DNA of 64,000 nucleotides from Mesostigma viride (taxonomy: Eukaryota > Streptophyta > Mesostigmatophyceae > Mesostigmatales > Mesostigmataceae), in assembly GCA_009746045.1 (NCBI GenBank), contig RPFO01000225.1, positions 58,501-122,500 on the forward strand. The letters are read 5' to 3'. Numbering within the stretch: position 1 is the stretch's first letter; every line of letters starts with the position of its first letter. The notes under the pieces were generated by a model, which was not told where the DNA came from, searched no databases, and saw nothing but the letters and a program-made list of their open reading frames with translations. Of the stretch, positions 53,801 to 64,000 are shown one piece after another. The translations under genes and the position numbers were made by a program.

Positions 53801-56800
53801 CCCTCCCCCCCTCCCCCCCCTCCCCCTCCCCCCTCCCCCCCTCCCCCCTCCCCCCCCCCCCCCCTCCCCCCCTCCCCCCCTCCCCCCCCTCCCCCCCCTC
53901 CCCCCCTCCCCCCCTCCCCCCCTCCCCCCCCTCCCCCTCCCCTCCCTCCCCTCCCTCCCCTCCCTCCTCCCTCCCCTCCCTCCCCCCTCCTCCCTCCCCT
54001 CCCCCCTCCCCCCCTCCCTCCCTCCCCTCCCTCCCCTCCCTCGCCTCCCTCCCCTCCCTTCCCTCCCTCCCCTCCCTCGCCTCCCTCGCCTCCCTCTCCT
54101 CCTCTCCTCCCTCTCCTCCCTCCCCTCCCTCCCCTCCCTCCCCTCCCTCCCCTCCTCCCCTCCCTCCCCTCCCTCCCCTCCCTCGCCGCCCTCCCTCCCT
54201 CCCCCCCTCCCCCCCCTCCCCCCTCCCCGCCCTCCCTCCCTCCCCTCCCTCCCCTCCCTCCCCTCCCTCCCTCCCTCCCCTCCCTCCCCTCCCTCCCCTC
54301 CCTCCCTCCCTCCCCTCCCTCCCCTCCCTCCCCTCCCTCCCCTCCCTCCCCTCCCTCCCCTCTCCCTCCCCTCCCTCCCTCCCTCCCCTCCCTCTCCTCC
54401 CTCTCCTCCCTCTCCTCTCTCCTCCCTCCTCCCTCCCTCCCTCCCTCCCTCCCCTCCCTCCCCTCCCTCCCCTCCCTCCCTCCTCCCCCTCCCCTCCCTC
54501 CCCTCCCTCCCTCCCTCCCTCCCTCCCCTCCCTCCCCTCCCTCCCCTCCCTCCCCTCCCTCCCCTCCCTCCCCTCCCTCCCCTCCCTCCCTCCCCTCCTC
54601 CCTCTCCTCCCTCTCCTCCTCTCCTCCCTCTCCTCTCCTCCCTCTCCTCCCTCTCCTCCCTCTCCTCCCTCTCCTCCCTCTCCTCCCTCTCCTCCCTCTC
54701 CTCCCTCTCCTCCCTCTCCTCCCTCTCCTCCCTCTCCTCCCTCTCCTCCCTCTCCTCCCTCTCCTCCCTCTCCTCCCTCTCCTCCCTCTCCTCCCTCTCC
54801 TCCCTCTCCTCCCTCTCCTCCCTCTCCTCCCTCTCCTCCCTCTCCTCCCTCTCCTCCCTCTCCTCCCTCTCCTCCCTCTCCTCCCTCTCCTCCCTCTCCT
54901 CCCTCTCCTCCCTCTCCTCCCTCTCCTCCCTCTCCTCCTCTCCTCCCTCTCCTCCCTCTCCTCCCTCTCCTCCCTCTCCTCCCTCTCCTCCCTCTCCTCC
55001 CTCTCCTCCCTCTCCTCCCTCTCCTCCCTCTCCTCCCTCTCCTCCCTCTCCTCCCTCTCCTCCCTCTCCTCCCTCTCCTCCCTCTCCTCCCTCTCCTCCG
55101 TCTGCTCTCACCCCTCCCTTCCCTCCCTCCCCTCCCTTTCCCTACCAGCCCCTACCAGCGCCTACCTTGCGCGCTGTGTCCACAAATCGCCCGCAGTCGG
55201 TCTGTGCCCCGATGTCGAGCCCCCCACTCGCCGCCTGCTGAGCTTGTGCCTGTGTGGGTGTGGGCAGCGCTTGGCCCGGCAGCGGGTCGCACGACAGCAG
55301 AAGCATCGCCTTCACGCGCACCAGCTCTTCCTGCAGCACCCCGTCCCACGCCTCGATCAGTATCTGCAGCGATGCGAACAGGGAAACCTGGCAGGTGGGG
55401 CCGTGCGCACACAAGCGTGGGTGGGTTGGTTGAAGCGTGGTTTAATTGGTTAGCATGTGTCCAAATGCGGGTAGGTCCGGTGGCTCTTTAAATTATTCAC
55501 TGGCAGACATGTTTGTTTTCTCGTGTGTGCAAGTATGGGTGGGTCGGTTGGCATATGCGCAGGTGTGGGCGGGCCGCAGGGCGCACACGATGGTGGGTGC
55601 AAGAGCGGGCGATGAATAGGCTTGACCTGCAGCAGCCATCCACGCATTAGCGCGCACATGGTCTGCATTATTTCAATGGCTGCAACATCTCAGGGAGATG
55701 GTGCAGAAGGTGTTGAATGTGTTGCCGGGGCATCAACAATAGTGCCGCACTCGACAGGGTGCAGCCGCATCGGAGCACGCACCCTACAAGGTCCCATGTG
55801 AGCAGGCATGCAGACATGAGGAAAGTAGTCATGTGGAACCAGGTGGCACTGCAGGGTAGCCAACCCGCCAGGCAACGGATCGAATCAAGAGGAAGCCACC
55901 CGATGGAAAGCAAACCCATCCAAGGTGAAGGAAGGTGATCAATGCCAGCGGATTCAAGGTCAAGGATTCGCAGCGGCCGAGTCAGGCACAGTGTAGGATC
56001 CCAGCAATGCATCGTATCTGTTTGGCACCAATTACCATTACCCTACCTAAGGGGGCTGCCTCCTCCATCCCCTTTTGGGTATTGCCGCGTCGTCCATCCC
56101 CTATTGGGTGTAGCCGCCTCGTCCATCCCCTATTGGGTGTTGCCGCGTCGTCCATCCCCTTTTGGGTGTTGCCGCTTCGTCCATCCCCTTTTAATTGTTG
56201 CCCCCTCCAGCCCCTTTGGGGTATTGCCACCTCGTCCATCCCCTATTGGGTGTTGCCGCCTCGTTTATCCCGTGACCTCCTTCCCCTATCCTTTTCCCCA
56301 AGTAGTGTCGACGCCGTTGCCATGGGGTATGTATCCCCTTGCCCGCACCCTACTGTAGATACCCCCTTCCCCATGGCTGTAGGGCATGCACCTTCTTCCC
56401 TGTTTGCATCTCTCCATCCCATAACCCTGGGAGCCATCTTCCCCTAGGTAACATGCCCCTAGGTTAGGTAACATGCCAAAAATTCTCGGTTTGCCACAAA
56501 ACAGATATTTTGTGCCAATAGCTTCCTCCCTCCTCTAACCCTAAGGATCAGTTGCCCTACCGCAATTTTTCTTCTTCCTCTAACCTTAGGTACTGGTTGC
56601 CCTACCCCTATTTTTTTTCTTCCTCTAGCTTTAGGTACTGGTTGCCCTACCCCTATTTTTCTTCTTCCTCTCACCCTATGTACTGGTTGCCCTACCCCTA
56701 TTTTTCTTCTTCCTCTAACCTTAGGTACTGATTGCCCTACCCCTATTTTTCTTCTTCCTGTAGCCCTAGGTACCCGTTGCCCTAACCCTAGTTCTCTTCT

Positions 56801-59224
56801 TCCTCCAACCCTACACACCTTCCTCCCCTTGGCCGCGCTCACAAACGCACCTTCCTCCCCTTGGCCACGCCCTTCTTGCCGCCCTCCACAGGCACCGCGC
56901 GCGTGGTCACTGTGTCACAGAGCGCGTCCAGCTGGCGCCGCGGGATCAGCGCCGCCGCCGCCTTCTGGATGCCGGCAATCACGCGGTCCAATGCCACCAT
57001 GTCGGCATCCTCACACCCACCATGTGAAGACCGCGGAGCATTCTGGCTGCCTTCCCCTGCCCCCTCCTCACCCTGGCCTACACCCTGTCCCTCTCCCTGG
57101 GCTACGTCCTCTGCTCCGCGGGGGCTCAGCGGCGCATCTGACCCCCCAGCACCCGCGTTGCCACCTGGCGTTGTCGACACAGCCCGCGGCGCGATCCCTG
57201 GGCTCCCCCGCTTGAAGCTGGCGTTGAGCTGGCCAGGGTCCCCCGCAGATGCCCCTGACCCGGAGGTAGACGCGCCGTCGAGGCACGCCGCGCGCAGCTT
57301 GTCCAGGGACCCGTCCGCGGGTGTGGACGGCGCGATGAGTATCCCCCGCAGCACGCGCAGGACGAGACGGTCGCCGAACATGGGCATGCGGGGGCGGACA
57401 TGGGGTCCGGTGGGGGGGCTGGGGGGGGAGGCGGTGGCAGGAGGGGCGAGGGGCTCAGCAGTCTCTTGCCCTCCCTTGCTATTGCCGCCACCATCTGCGT
57501 CTTTGTCACCATGACCATCATCCTTATCATCCGGTCCTTTCTGCCCCCCGGTGACGCCCTCGGCTCCCGCCCCAGCAACCACCTCGTCACCTTGGGTGGC
57601 CGCCGAGCGGTCGCCATGGCTACTGGCCGGCGTGCTGCGACCACTGTGAGGCGCCGGCACCAGCGCACCGCCACAGAGCAGGAGGAAGAGCTCTAATGCT
57701 GGCACGCCGCGGCCGTGCTCCTGCAGGGACGCGAGCAGGGAGCAGCAGGCCTCGTCCGCGTCCCTGGGGCGGCCGTAGCTCAGCAAGAACAGCCCGTGGG
57801 TCAACTCGGCCAGCGAGGCGGGGCCACCCAGCCCTCCACCAGCCCACTCCTCAAACGCCTGCAGCACGATCGTGAGCGTGGCGCGGCGGGGAAAGGGGCG
57901 CACGTGGGGGGGCAGGCGCGGTCCTGGGACGAGGGAGCGGAGCGTGCGTGCGGAGAAGAGGAGGGTGAAGGAGTGAGGGATAACGTCCTCACGCCGCCAG
58001 GTGGATGCGGCGGAGGATGAAGATGGCGACATGGCGGTGCCATCTGAAGCACCCCCTGACTCCAAGGACACAGCAAAGCCCATGTCGAGGCTATCATGGC
58101 CCCACCCTGACGAGGGGTCTGCATGGCCAAACGCGGTCATGGCCCGCGAGCCACCCAGCCCCGCACTGACGCCCAGGTTGGCTCGCGCCTCTCGTAACGC
58201 GGCCTTGGTCGCGCGCAGCTCGCGGTCCGTCATCTCCAGCTGCAGCTTGGCGCCGGAGAGCTCTTCGAGGCAGGCCTGCTGCTGCACGCGCGCCCCCTTG
58301 AGGTCTACTTTGAGGACCTGCGGGGAGGGGCGGATGGGCCGTCGTGACCATAGTGAAGAGGGAGGGAAGGATGGGCCATGGCGAGAAAAGGGAAGAGGGA
58401 GGAGGAAGAAAAGGAAAATGGAAAACGGGAAGACGAGTGAGGGAAAAGGGAAGCAAAAGGGGCACGAATGGGAAGAAAAGTTAGGAAAACAGTGAAGACG
58501 AGGGCAGATATGGGCAGTGAGTGTCGCGGGCGGGAGAAAGGAAGGGGAGAAGAAAAGACTCGTAGAAAACGGTTGGTTGCAGCATGGTCACGACAGGATA
58601 CGGAGGAAAAAGAAAGGGAATGTGGATGCAGGCACTGCGTAGGGACGCCATTACCAGAAACGAGGAACGCCAGAAATAAGGACTCCCAGAGAAAGCAGAT
58701 GAGGGTGACATCGGCAGCAATATCCTACCACATAGTGCGATATAACATCCCCAGCGGCCACAACCTAGGACTAGGGAGCTCTTCCCGAACCACAGATATC
58801 CAGACATACATCCCCATACTTTCCCAAACCACTATCCATCCAGCGGATAAAACACCAAAGCCTTCCCTTCCGGGGATGCCCTCTCGAAGCCCAGTCACCT
58901 GCAGCAGCGTGGACTTATTCTTGCAGACGAGGCACGCGGACGGCACCGCAGGCACATCCGCCTGGCGACACGTGCACAGCCCGTTCTTCTCCACCAGTAG
59001 ACGATGGAGCTCGGCCTTCCAGGTGTCCGGCGCATCCAGGTCGCCACCGGCTTGCTGTGCCTGCTGGCGCACGGTGCGGCCGAGCGCCAGCAGCAGCTCA
59101 AGCAGGTTGTCCACATCTTGTCGCAGTGCCTTGGCAGCGGCCTCTACCGCCGTTTGCTTGGCCATCAAGGCCTCCCCGTCCACCACGCGGTTGTCGAGAT
59201 AGTCGAGCATCACATCCATGTTCT

Positions 59225-59263
<39 letters not shown>

Positions 59264-60699
59264 TTAGTGAAACAGCGACGACAATAATTGAGATGAGGCG
59301 TAGGTAAGGGGAGTGAGACATTGGGTCAGCATGCATCACGCCCGTGTCCTGGTGACCGCGGGCCGCGAGTATGACGAGGTGCAGGCACAGGGAGCAAGAA
59401 ATTCGGCCAACAGGCATCACGGTAATGAAGAATGGGGGGAGGAAGGGAAAAGAGGGAGAGGGGGGGGGGGGGGAAGGAAATTTCATAGATTACGTGATGA
59501 CAAGAGTAACGAGAGGGGTGAGGATAATGGTGATGAGAGGTGTGAAGAACGGGCTGATGGAAAGAGTGAAAGGAGGGGTTTTGAGAAGGGAATGTGCCGT
59601 CAGAGTAATGCATACGACCGGAGGGTGCAACGAGGCAATATGCGTCTTCCGGCCAGGTTTCACCCCTCGACAACGAAGCATACTCCCGCTAAAGGAGCCA
59701 GTTCTAAGGCTTTAGTGTTCATTTGGAGCAAAGCCGCCCGGCGCTGACCTGGTAGCGATGGAAGGAGGGCAGCCACAGCAGGATAGTCGCCTCCAGCTCG
59801 CGCTGCCTCCCTGTCGTCGCATCCCAATCACTCGCTGCCTCCGCACTCTCCCTCTGAAGCGCCTCCACCGTCTGCCGCAGCGCGGTGATGGCTGCCGCCT
59901 GCGCCGCCATGGCCTTCTTCTCCTCCGCCTGCTGTGCTTCCATCTCGGCGAGACGACCCCGCAGCGTTGCGCAGCGGCCGTTCAGCTCCACTGCTGCCGC
60001 ACGCAACCGCTCCGTCACCACCTTGTGTGCCCGCTCCGCCCCTTCCCAGACCGCGGCCACCAGCTGCCCTTGCTCCGCGCAGTGCTGGCCCACCTGGGTC
60101 GCCAGCTCGGCCGCCGCTGTGGAGTACACCGACAGGTGTGCCTCAGCAAGAAGTAGCTGGTCAACCGTCACGTCCCTCAAAGCAGCGCTCCCGCCAGCAT
60201 TCCCGGCACGCAGGTCACCGCTACCACCGGCAGCGGTCACGCTGGTGACGCTGCTGCCCCACTGCTCACTCGGGCTGGTCACAACCCCACCCCGCAATGC
60301 AGTTGGGCTGGTGACCCCATCCCTGCCACTATTCGCCCCCCCTATGGCCCCTAGCCCCCCCCTGGCTGCCTCGGCGGTCACTAACTCCTGTTCGGCGACC
60401 ACCAGGGCCTCCTGGAGCCATCGGTAGAGCAGCACGGCATCCTTCCGGCCAATTGGGCCGCCCCGTTTGGGGAACTCGATGGTCTCAAACACGACCGTGT
60501 CGGCGGGCGCGCGGCGAATGGCCTCCATCCCTGTGGCCCCTGCCGGCGCCACACGTGCGCCCTTGCTGATCCAGGTCGCGCTCGCCTCGGTGCCGACACT
60601 GTGGCTGGCGTCTGTCACGGGCAGCTTCTCCACCAGGTGCCAGTCCTTGGGGATCGCACTCTCACGGCGCGCGGTCTGCGAGCCGCTGAGGGACGGCTC
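50859..60699 (-). CDS. multi-exon coiled-coil protein, candidate ciliary/axonemal (exons 59749-60699, 58899-59222, 56851-58317, 55166-55387, 51829-52097, 50859-51035)
   Basis: About 1130 residues are visible; the start codon lies upstream and was not found. The first exon shown has ETIEFPKRGGPIGRKDAVLL, then VYSTAAAELATQVGQHCAEQ and a long coiled coil (RLAEMEAQQAEEKKAMAAQA), resembling the axonemal dynein light chain p28/AXDND1 arrangement. Exon 2 is helical with a Cys cluster (CTCRQADVPAVPSACLVC). Exon 3 has a helical region RELRATKAALREARANLG, a conserved-looking block (LAELTHGLFLLSYGRPRDAD) and long Ser/Gly/Pro linkers. Exon 6 ends in LENQATVP, TAA at 50859-50861. Junctions have GT..AG ends and phase 0, except exon 5, whose start (phase 2) does not fit exon 4, so a small exon between 52097 and 55166 is missing or a border is wrong. 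The ciliary role is inference. Confidence 0.65.
52255..52600 (+). mobile_element. tRNA-derived SINE family D, copy 4, inside a gene intron
   Basis: Near full length: AACCAGCGCAGGCCAGAAAT at the start, A-box-like TAGCTCGAGCC, a mutated B-box (TTTTCGAGTC) and an end at GCAAATGGAAAA. It lies antisense in the intron between the exons ending at 52097 and starting at 55166. Confidence 0.75.
53077..53206 (+). repeat. 12-bp minisatellite CCACCCTTGCCC (about 11 copies)
   Basis: Nearly perfect tandem array, with one unit reading ccaacccttgcc. It is in the same intron as the polypyrimidine tract. Confidence 0.9.
53590..55138 (+). repeat. 1.5-kb polypyrimidine tract, including a 9-bp TCTCCTCCC array
   Basis: Nearly every plus-strand base is C or T; only a handful of G occur. 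The left part is C-rich (CCCCCTC-type, 53600-53940), the middle is CCCTCCCTCC-type with a 10-bp tendency (53940-54590), and 54596-55098 is an almost perfect 9-bp repeat of about 55 copies. Long open frames on both strands (Pro/Ser/Leu or Gly/Glu/Arg repeats) are consequences of the repeat and not genes. It sits in an intron of the minus-strand gene, so the transcript contains about 1.5 kb of polypurine. Confidence 0.95.
55390..56850 (-). repeat. intron with two minisatellites (29-bp and 45-bp units)
   Basis: The intron between exons 55166-55387 and 56851-58317. At 56063-56270 a 29-bp unit (around GTCCATCCCCTATTGGGTG) is repeated about seven times. At 56517-56815 a 45-bp unit (around GGTTGCCCTACCCCTATTT) is repeated about six times. 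Frames across them are repeat artefacts. Confidence 0.85.
59225..59259 (+). repeat. poly-G run (35 bp) at a splice acceptor
   Basis: An uninterrupted run of 35 G on the plus strand, which is C35 in the minus-strand transcript, directly before the AG that starts exon 58899-59222. A 12-G run lies at about 59461-59473 in the same intron. Confidence 0.9.
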
Positions 60700-61440
60700 C
60701 TGGTGATCCCGGCCAGGGGAAGAGAAGAGGCGGGGGGGGGCGGGGGGAGAGCAGGGGGCGGGGGTTATTCTTGGCAATATCTGTTAGCGTGTCTAGACTG
60801 GCCATCCGGTTAAGTCATACGGTGGTTTGGGTGGCGAGGAGCGAGAGGGATACGTTTGAGGGAACAAGGCTGGGACGAACCGAAAGGTAGATTGCCTATT
60901 GGTTGGGGGCCACCATGTGTGTAGTCATGTCATGAGTTTGGGTGCTCAGGGTGCTCAGGGTTTTGGGTGCTCAGGGTACTGCAGGGAGTGGGGCAGATGC
61001 AGGGTATTGCTGAAGCCCTGGAAGCTTGTTTCGCTCTCGGGGCGTGGCACTTGCCAGGTAACCGCCCCTTGCAAAAACAAAGCGCCTGCAGGGAGGGAGC
61101 TGGTCTGGATTGGAAGCCGTGGATGACCCGAGGCCAGCAAAAAGATGCTAGTATACACACTTGTTCTAGCTGCAATCATCCACTAATGCTTACACAATGA
61201 TCCACCAGTACTACGACAACCGGGCGAAATAGCGAGTTGCTCTAAATACTTGTGTGGCGTATGCAGGCGCCACCCCGCATCCCTGGCCTGGCCCTATGAA
61301 AGCTCACATGGCCTTACTAGTGTCTTTCGCACAGGTGATGCCACACGGCGGCCCGCTCACACTGACCACATGGGTCATGCCAACATGTGAGACAACCCAT
61401 AGGAAGCGGGGGCGCCATTCGTGTCGGATTAGCTAACGGA
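60700..61440. other. probable intron or upstream region, no exon recognised
   Basis: Upstream of the first exon I can support. A small possible minus-strand exon is at about 61587-61631 (acceptor TTACAG, donor GTACGT), but it is too short to judge. Confidence 0.3.
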
Positions 61441-61454
61441 CCCGGGTTGCATCG

Positions 61455-61590
61455 CAGGTGGGGGCGAGGGGCAAGGGGTGGGGGGTGGGGGGTGGGGGGT
61501 GGGGGTGGGGGTGGGGGTTGGGGGGTGGGGGGTGGGGGTGGGGGGTGGGGGGTGGGTGGGGGTGGGGGTGGGGGGTGGGGGGGCCACGTA
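61455..61590 (+). repeat. G-rich GGGGGTGGGG repeats (G-quadruplex-prone)
   Basis: About 135 bp consisting of runs of 4-6 G separated by single T, on the plus strand. Many overlapping four-run sets are possible. Confidence 0.9.
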
Positions 61591-61654
61591 CCGCTTGGGG
61601 TGCTTGCCGCGCTGTCAGGGCGCCATAATACCTGTAATGGCGAGGAGGTGGTTT

Positions 61655-61659
61655 GTGTG

Positions 61660-61725
<66 letters not shown>

Positions 61726-61770
61726 TGGTTTGAGTGTAGTGGTAGTGTGTGTGTGGTGGTTTGTGTGTAG
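61655..61770 (+). repeat. (GT)n microsatellite
   Basis: An uninterrupted GT run of about 60 bp (61662-61724), followed by degenerate gtgtgtagt and ggtttgtgtgt sequence to about 61770. Confidence 0.95.
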
Positions 61771-64000
61771 TCAACAAGGGCGCAGATGCAGCCGGTAGAT
61801 CAGGGGGAAGGGATGGGCGAGAGGTCAGGGGCAGCAAAGAGCAAGACACATGTGGAGTAGATTTCATACAGTAGATTTCATACTGTAGAGCAAGCTGTTT
61901 GTCTCTTCATGACAGGGTTTGGTTGGGTATTCAGTTGTGGTCTTGTTCACACAATCGAGAGGAGCACAACTATACACACATGAGCCACATAAGCATTCCT
62001 TGAAGGTGACTCATAGGCTATAACGGGTGCCGGTGCGTGTGCAAACAGGTACCCATGGCATGGGCTCCGACAGCAGCAACCCCTTTGCGTCCATGCAGAC
62101 GCGCGCTAAGGAAAAAAAAGTATACATGACAGTAACCCGTGCACGGAGCGTTTTGATAACAAAGTGAAAGACAGCGCACCTAAAACATTGCTAGGGACGA
62201 CATCACCCGAATGACCGCTGCCAGAGCGAACCGCGGTTAGAATCAAGTGGAAGCTTTTCCATGCTTCAGATTAAGGTTCCGCACCTATGGTGTCTAACCC
62301 ATACCCTTATAACCTGTTAAGTTCTAGCAGTATAAATATATGACCTGGTTGAGTTCTATGAACTTATGACCAGTTCCAGCAGTATCAATATATGACCTGG
62401 TTGAGTTCTATAAACTTATGACCTGGTTAAGTTCTAGATCGGCATCGTGTTCAGAACGACCAAAGTCCATCGAAGGTATGCTCCATGGCTGTCACCATCG
62501 GCGACAAGCCGGCCGGCAAGAACCTTTCATATCCTAGAATCTGCCAACAGGAGAGGTGGGACACACACGCAGGCATCAACTGAAGAGGGCAAAGGCAGGC
62601 TAACAATTCTGCGACAAGAGCATACCCCTCGGCCCCCACGGGGACCTTGTAGGGGCGCAGAGGGTGCTGCCTGGGGGTAGACCATTCTGCCCGCGTACCT
62701 GCTGTGGTCGCTGGCCAACACCGCCTCCCTCTCAAAGACTTTGTCATTTTCGAGCAACCTGCACGCACTTGCACGGCAAGTGAATGCGGTTGTGCACGTG
62801 GGGCAGCGTGCAAAGCAGAGATGAAGGTAGTCAGTTCACGTGCGTCAAAGAGACGAAGCCCCAAACGAGGGTACAGGTGATGGAAATATTGATGACGTGC
62901 ACGTTGCAAAACACGCACTGACATGGTTCAGACAAAACGCTGGACAAGAACAACTAAAAACCAGCATGTTCTCGCATCGGTGGCGGCACCAGCTCATCTC
63001 ACATGTCCTGTCCAAGTGGACACGACAGAAAATGAGCGACGAGGCGGAAGCCGGTCGGCAAGCATTCATGACACGCAAGCACCCGCAACAACCACAGGGC
63101 GCGGACGCCAAGAGAACAGGCACAGGGCGGATGGGAAAAAGGTAATGCTCCTGTCTCGTTCCTGTCTGTCCAAGGACGGTGATCAACAGTCTGAGCGAAG
63201 TATGTCGCAGCAATCACGCCCCGCGGGTCGCATTCTAACCTAGGGTGTTGCAGTATGCACGGCGTGCTGGCTTGTCCCCTTGACCCCGTCGGCAGGAAAG
63301 AGATCCGCACGGCTGGGGGGGGCTGTCTTGGCTACTTTTTCTAGTCCTGGTGAGTGTGTCCCATGTCCCATTCAATGGTAAGGAACCAACCCGCAACGAT
63401 GGCTGCCGTACCAAGCTTCAGTTTCATCACCATGAACTAAAGCTTTGTAAGGCATCCATCCCCAGCGCCTCCGCTTCCTCCCCCCCCCCCCCCCCCGGCC
63501 CCAACACGCCCACATCTGCCTTCCAGCCAGCACTAGGGTGACTGCGACCCTTTGTGAACGTACACGGTAACCGCTGAGCGGCCATGGCTGGCATTTTCTC
63601 ATGATTCCATGCACAAGAGCTGAGGCGTGCACAACCACACAGGCATGTGCATGCTAGTAGGTGGGCTGATAGCAGCTGCCGACGGCGAGGGTGGCTGCAT
63701 CGAGGCGATCTCAAGGATAGCCCCAAGTACCATCGTCTCACCACACAGGAGGGAGGACGGATGACGTCATCATGCAAAGAGGGGACTGAGGCACTATTCT
63801 TAGATTTTCATCATGCCGGATGATGTTTCCATCATGCCAGGATAGTATAGTATGTATGATATTACAATCATGCAAGAAATGAGTGTGCGGAGAGCCCACG
63901 GTGCAGTGGTGGTGGGGAAAATGTGGTGAGCATGCGACACGGCTATGGTGGTGGTGGTGTTGAACGCCCGGTGAGCGATGAGCACGGGGGTGGGGAGCAC
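61771..64000. other. unassigned, no gene recognised
   Basis: Contains short direct repeats (tatgacctggtt with gagttctat, three times at 62330-62430) and a C18-type run at 63480-63497. Open frames up to 157 codons (62451-62924, minus) have no recognisable family. Confidence 0.4.

Noticed and set aside
53263..55491. Pro/Ser/Leu-rich open frames of 573 and 742 codons, and a Gly/Glu/Arg frame of 504 codons
   Set aside because: Created by the polypyrimidine tract, which has no stop codons in several frames on both strands.
62451..62924. 157-codon minus-strand frame as upstream exon of the coiled-coil gene
   Set aside because: No resemblance to the rest of the protein and no convincing splice borders.

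Overview
This window looks like nuclear DNA of a GC-rich unicellular eukaryote, most likely a flagellated green alga; that placement is inference. It carries spliceosomal introns with GT..AG borders, plant/algal-type LINE elements, tRNA-derived SINEs, long microsatellites and no bacterial-style operons. About 45 of the 64 kb is transposon or satellite DNA. I can support only three ordinary host genes.

Layout. 1-2889: 5' part of an LTR retrotransposon on the minus strand (gag with three zinc knuckles, then an integrase-bearing pol frame that runs off the left edge). 2890-21028: a 218-bp satellite (about 36 units) derived from a tRNA-like SINE. It is interrupted twice at the same unit position by a 1.7-kb terminal-inverted-repeat element resembling a non-autonomous piggyBac element. 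The second copy is itself split by an L1-like LINE with a 15-bp target duplication, and that LINE is split by a diverged relative of the 1.7-kb element. 21029-33150: nested retroelement debris, including a third 1.7-kb element with TTAA duplications, dimeric SINEs, elements that carry only a LINE ORF1, fragments of an ORF2-bearing LINE, and two other SINE-like families.

33379-34530 (minus) is an intact, intronless zinc alcohol dehydrogenase. 36512-41647 (plus) is a four-exon ankyrin-repeat gene in which each of the two internal exons is exactly one 33-residue repeat. 43850-50140 is a second retroelement block. It holds the best-preserved ORF1-only element (45477-47035) and an ORF2 LINE (47226-50045); both end in the same small hairpin followed by a short AT-rich repeat tail.

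50859-60699 (minus) is a large multi-exon gene for a coiled-coil protein with features of axonemal dynein p28/AXDND1-like ciliary proteins. One of its introns contains about 1.5 kb of almost pure pyrimidine on the plus strand. 60700-64000 is mostly G-rich and GT-repeat DNA in which I recognise no gene.

The most interesting themes are: (1) ORF1 and ORF2 of a non-LTR retrotransposon found on separate elements that share a 3' terminus; (2) a SINE-derived satellite amplified together with a DNA transposon as a higher-order unit; (3) a conserved but non-coding 1.7-kb transposon family with two different kinds of termini.
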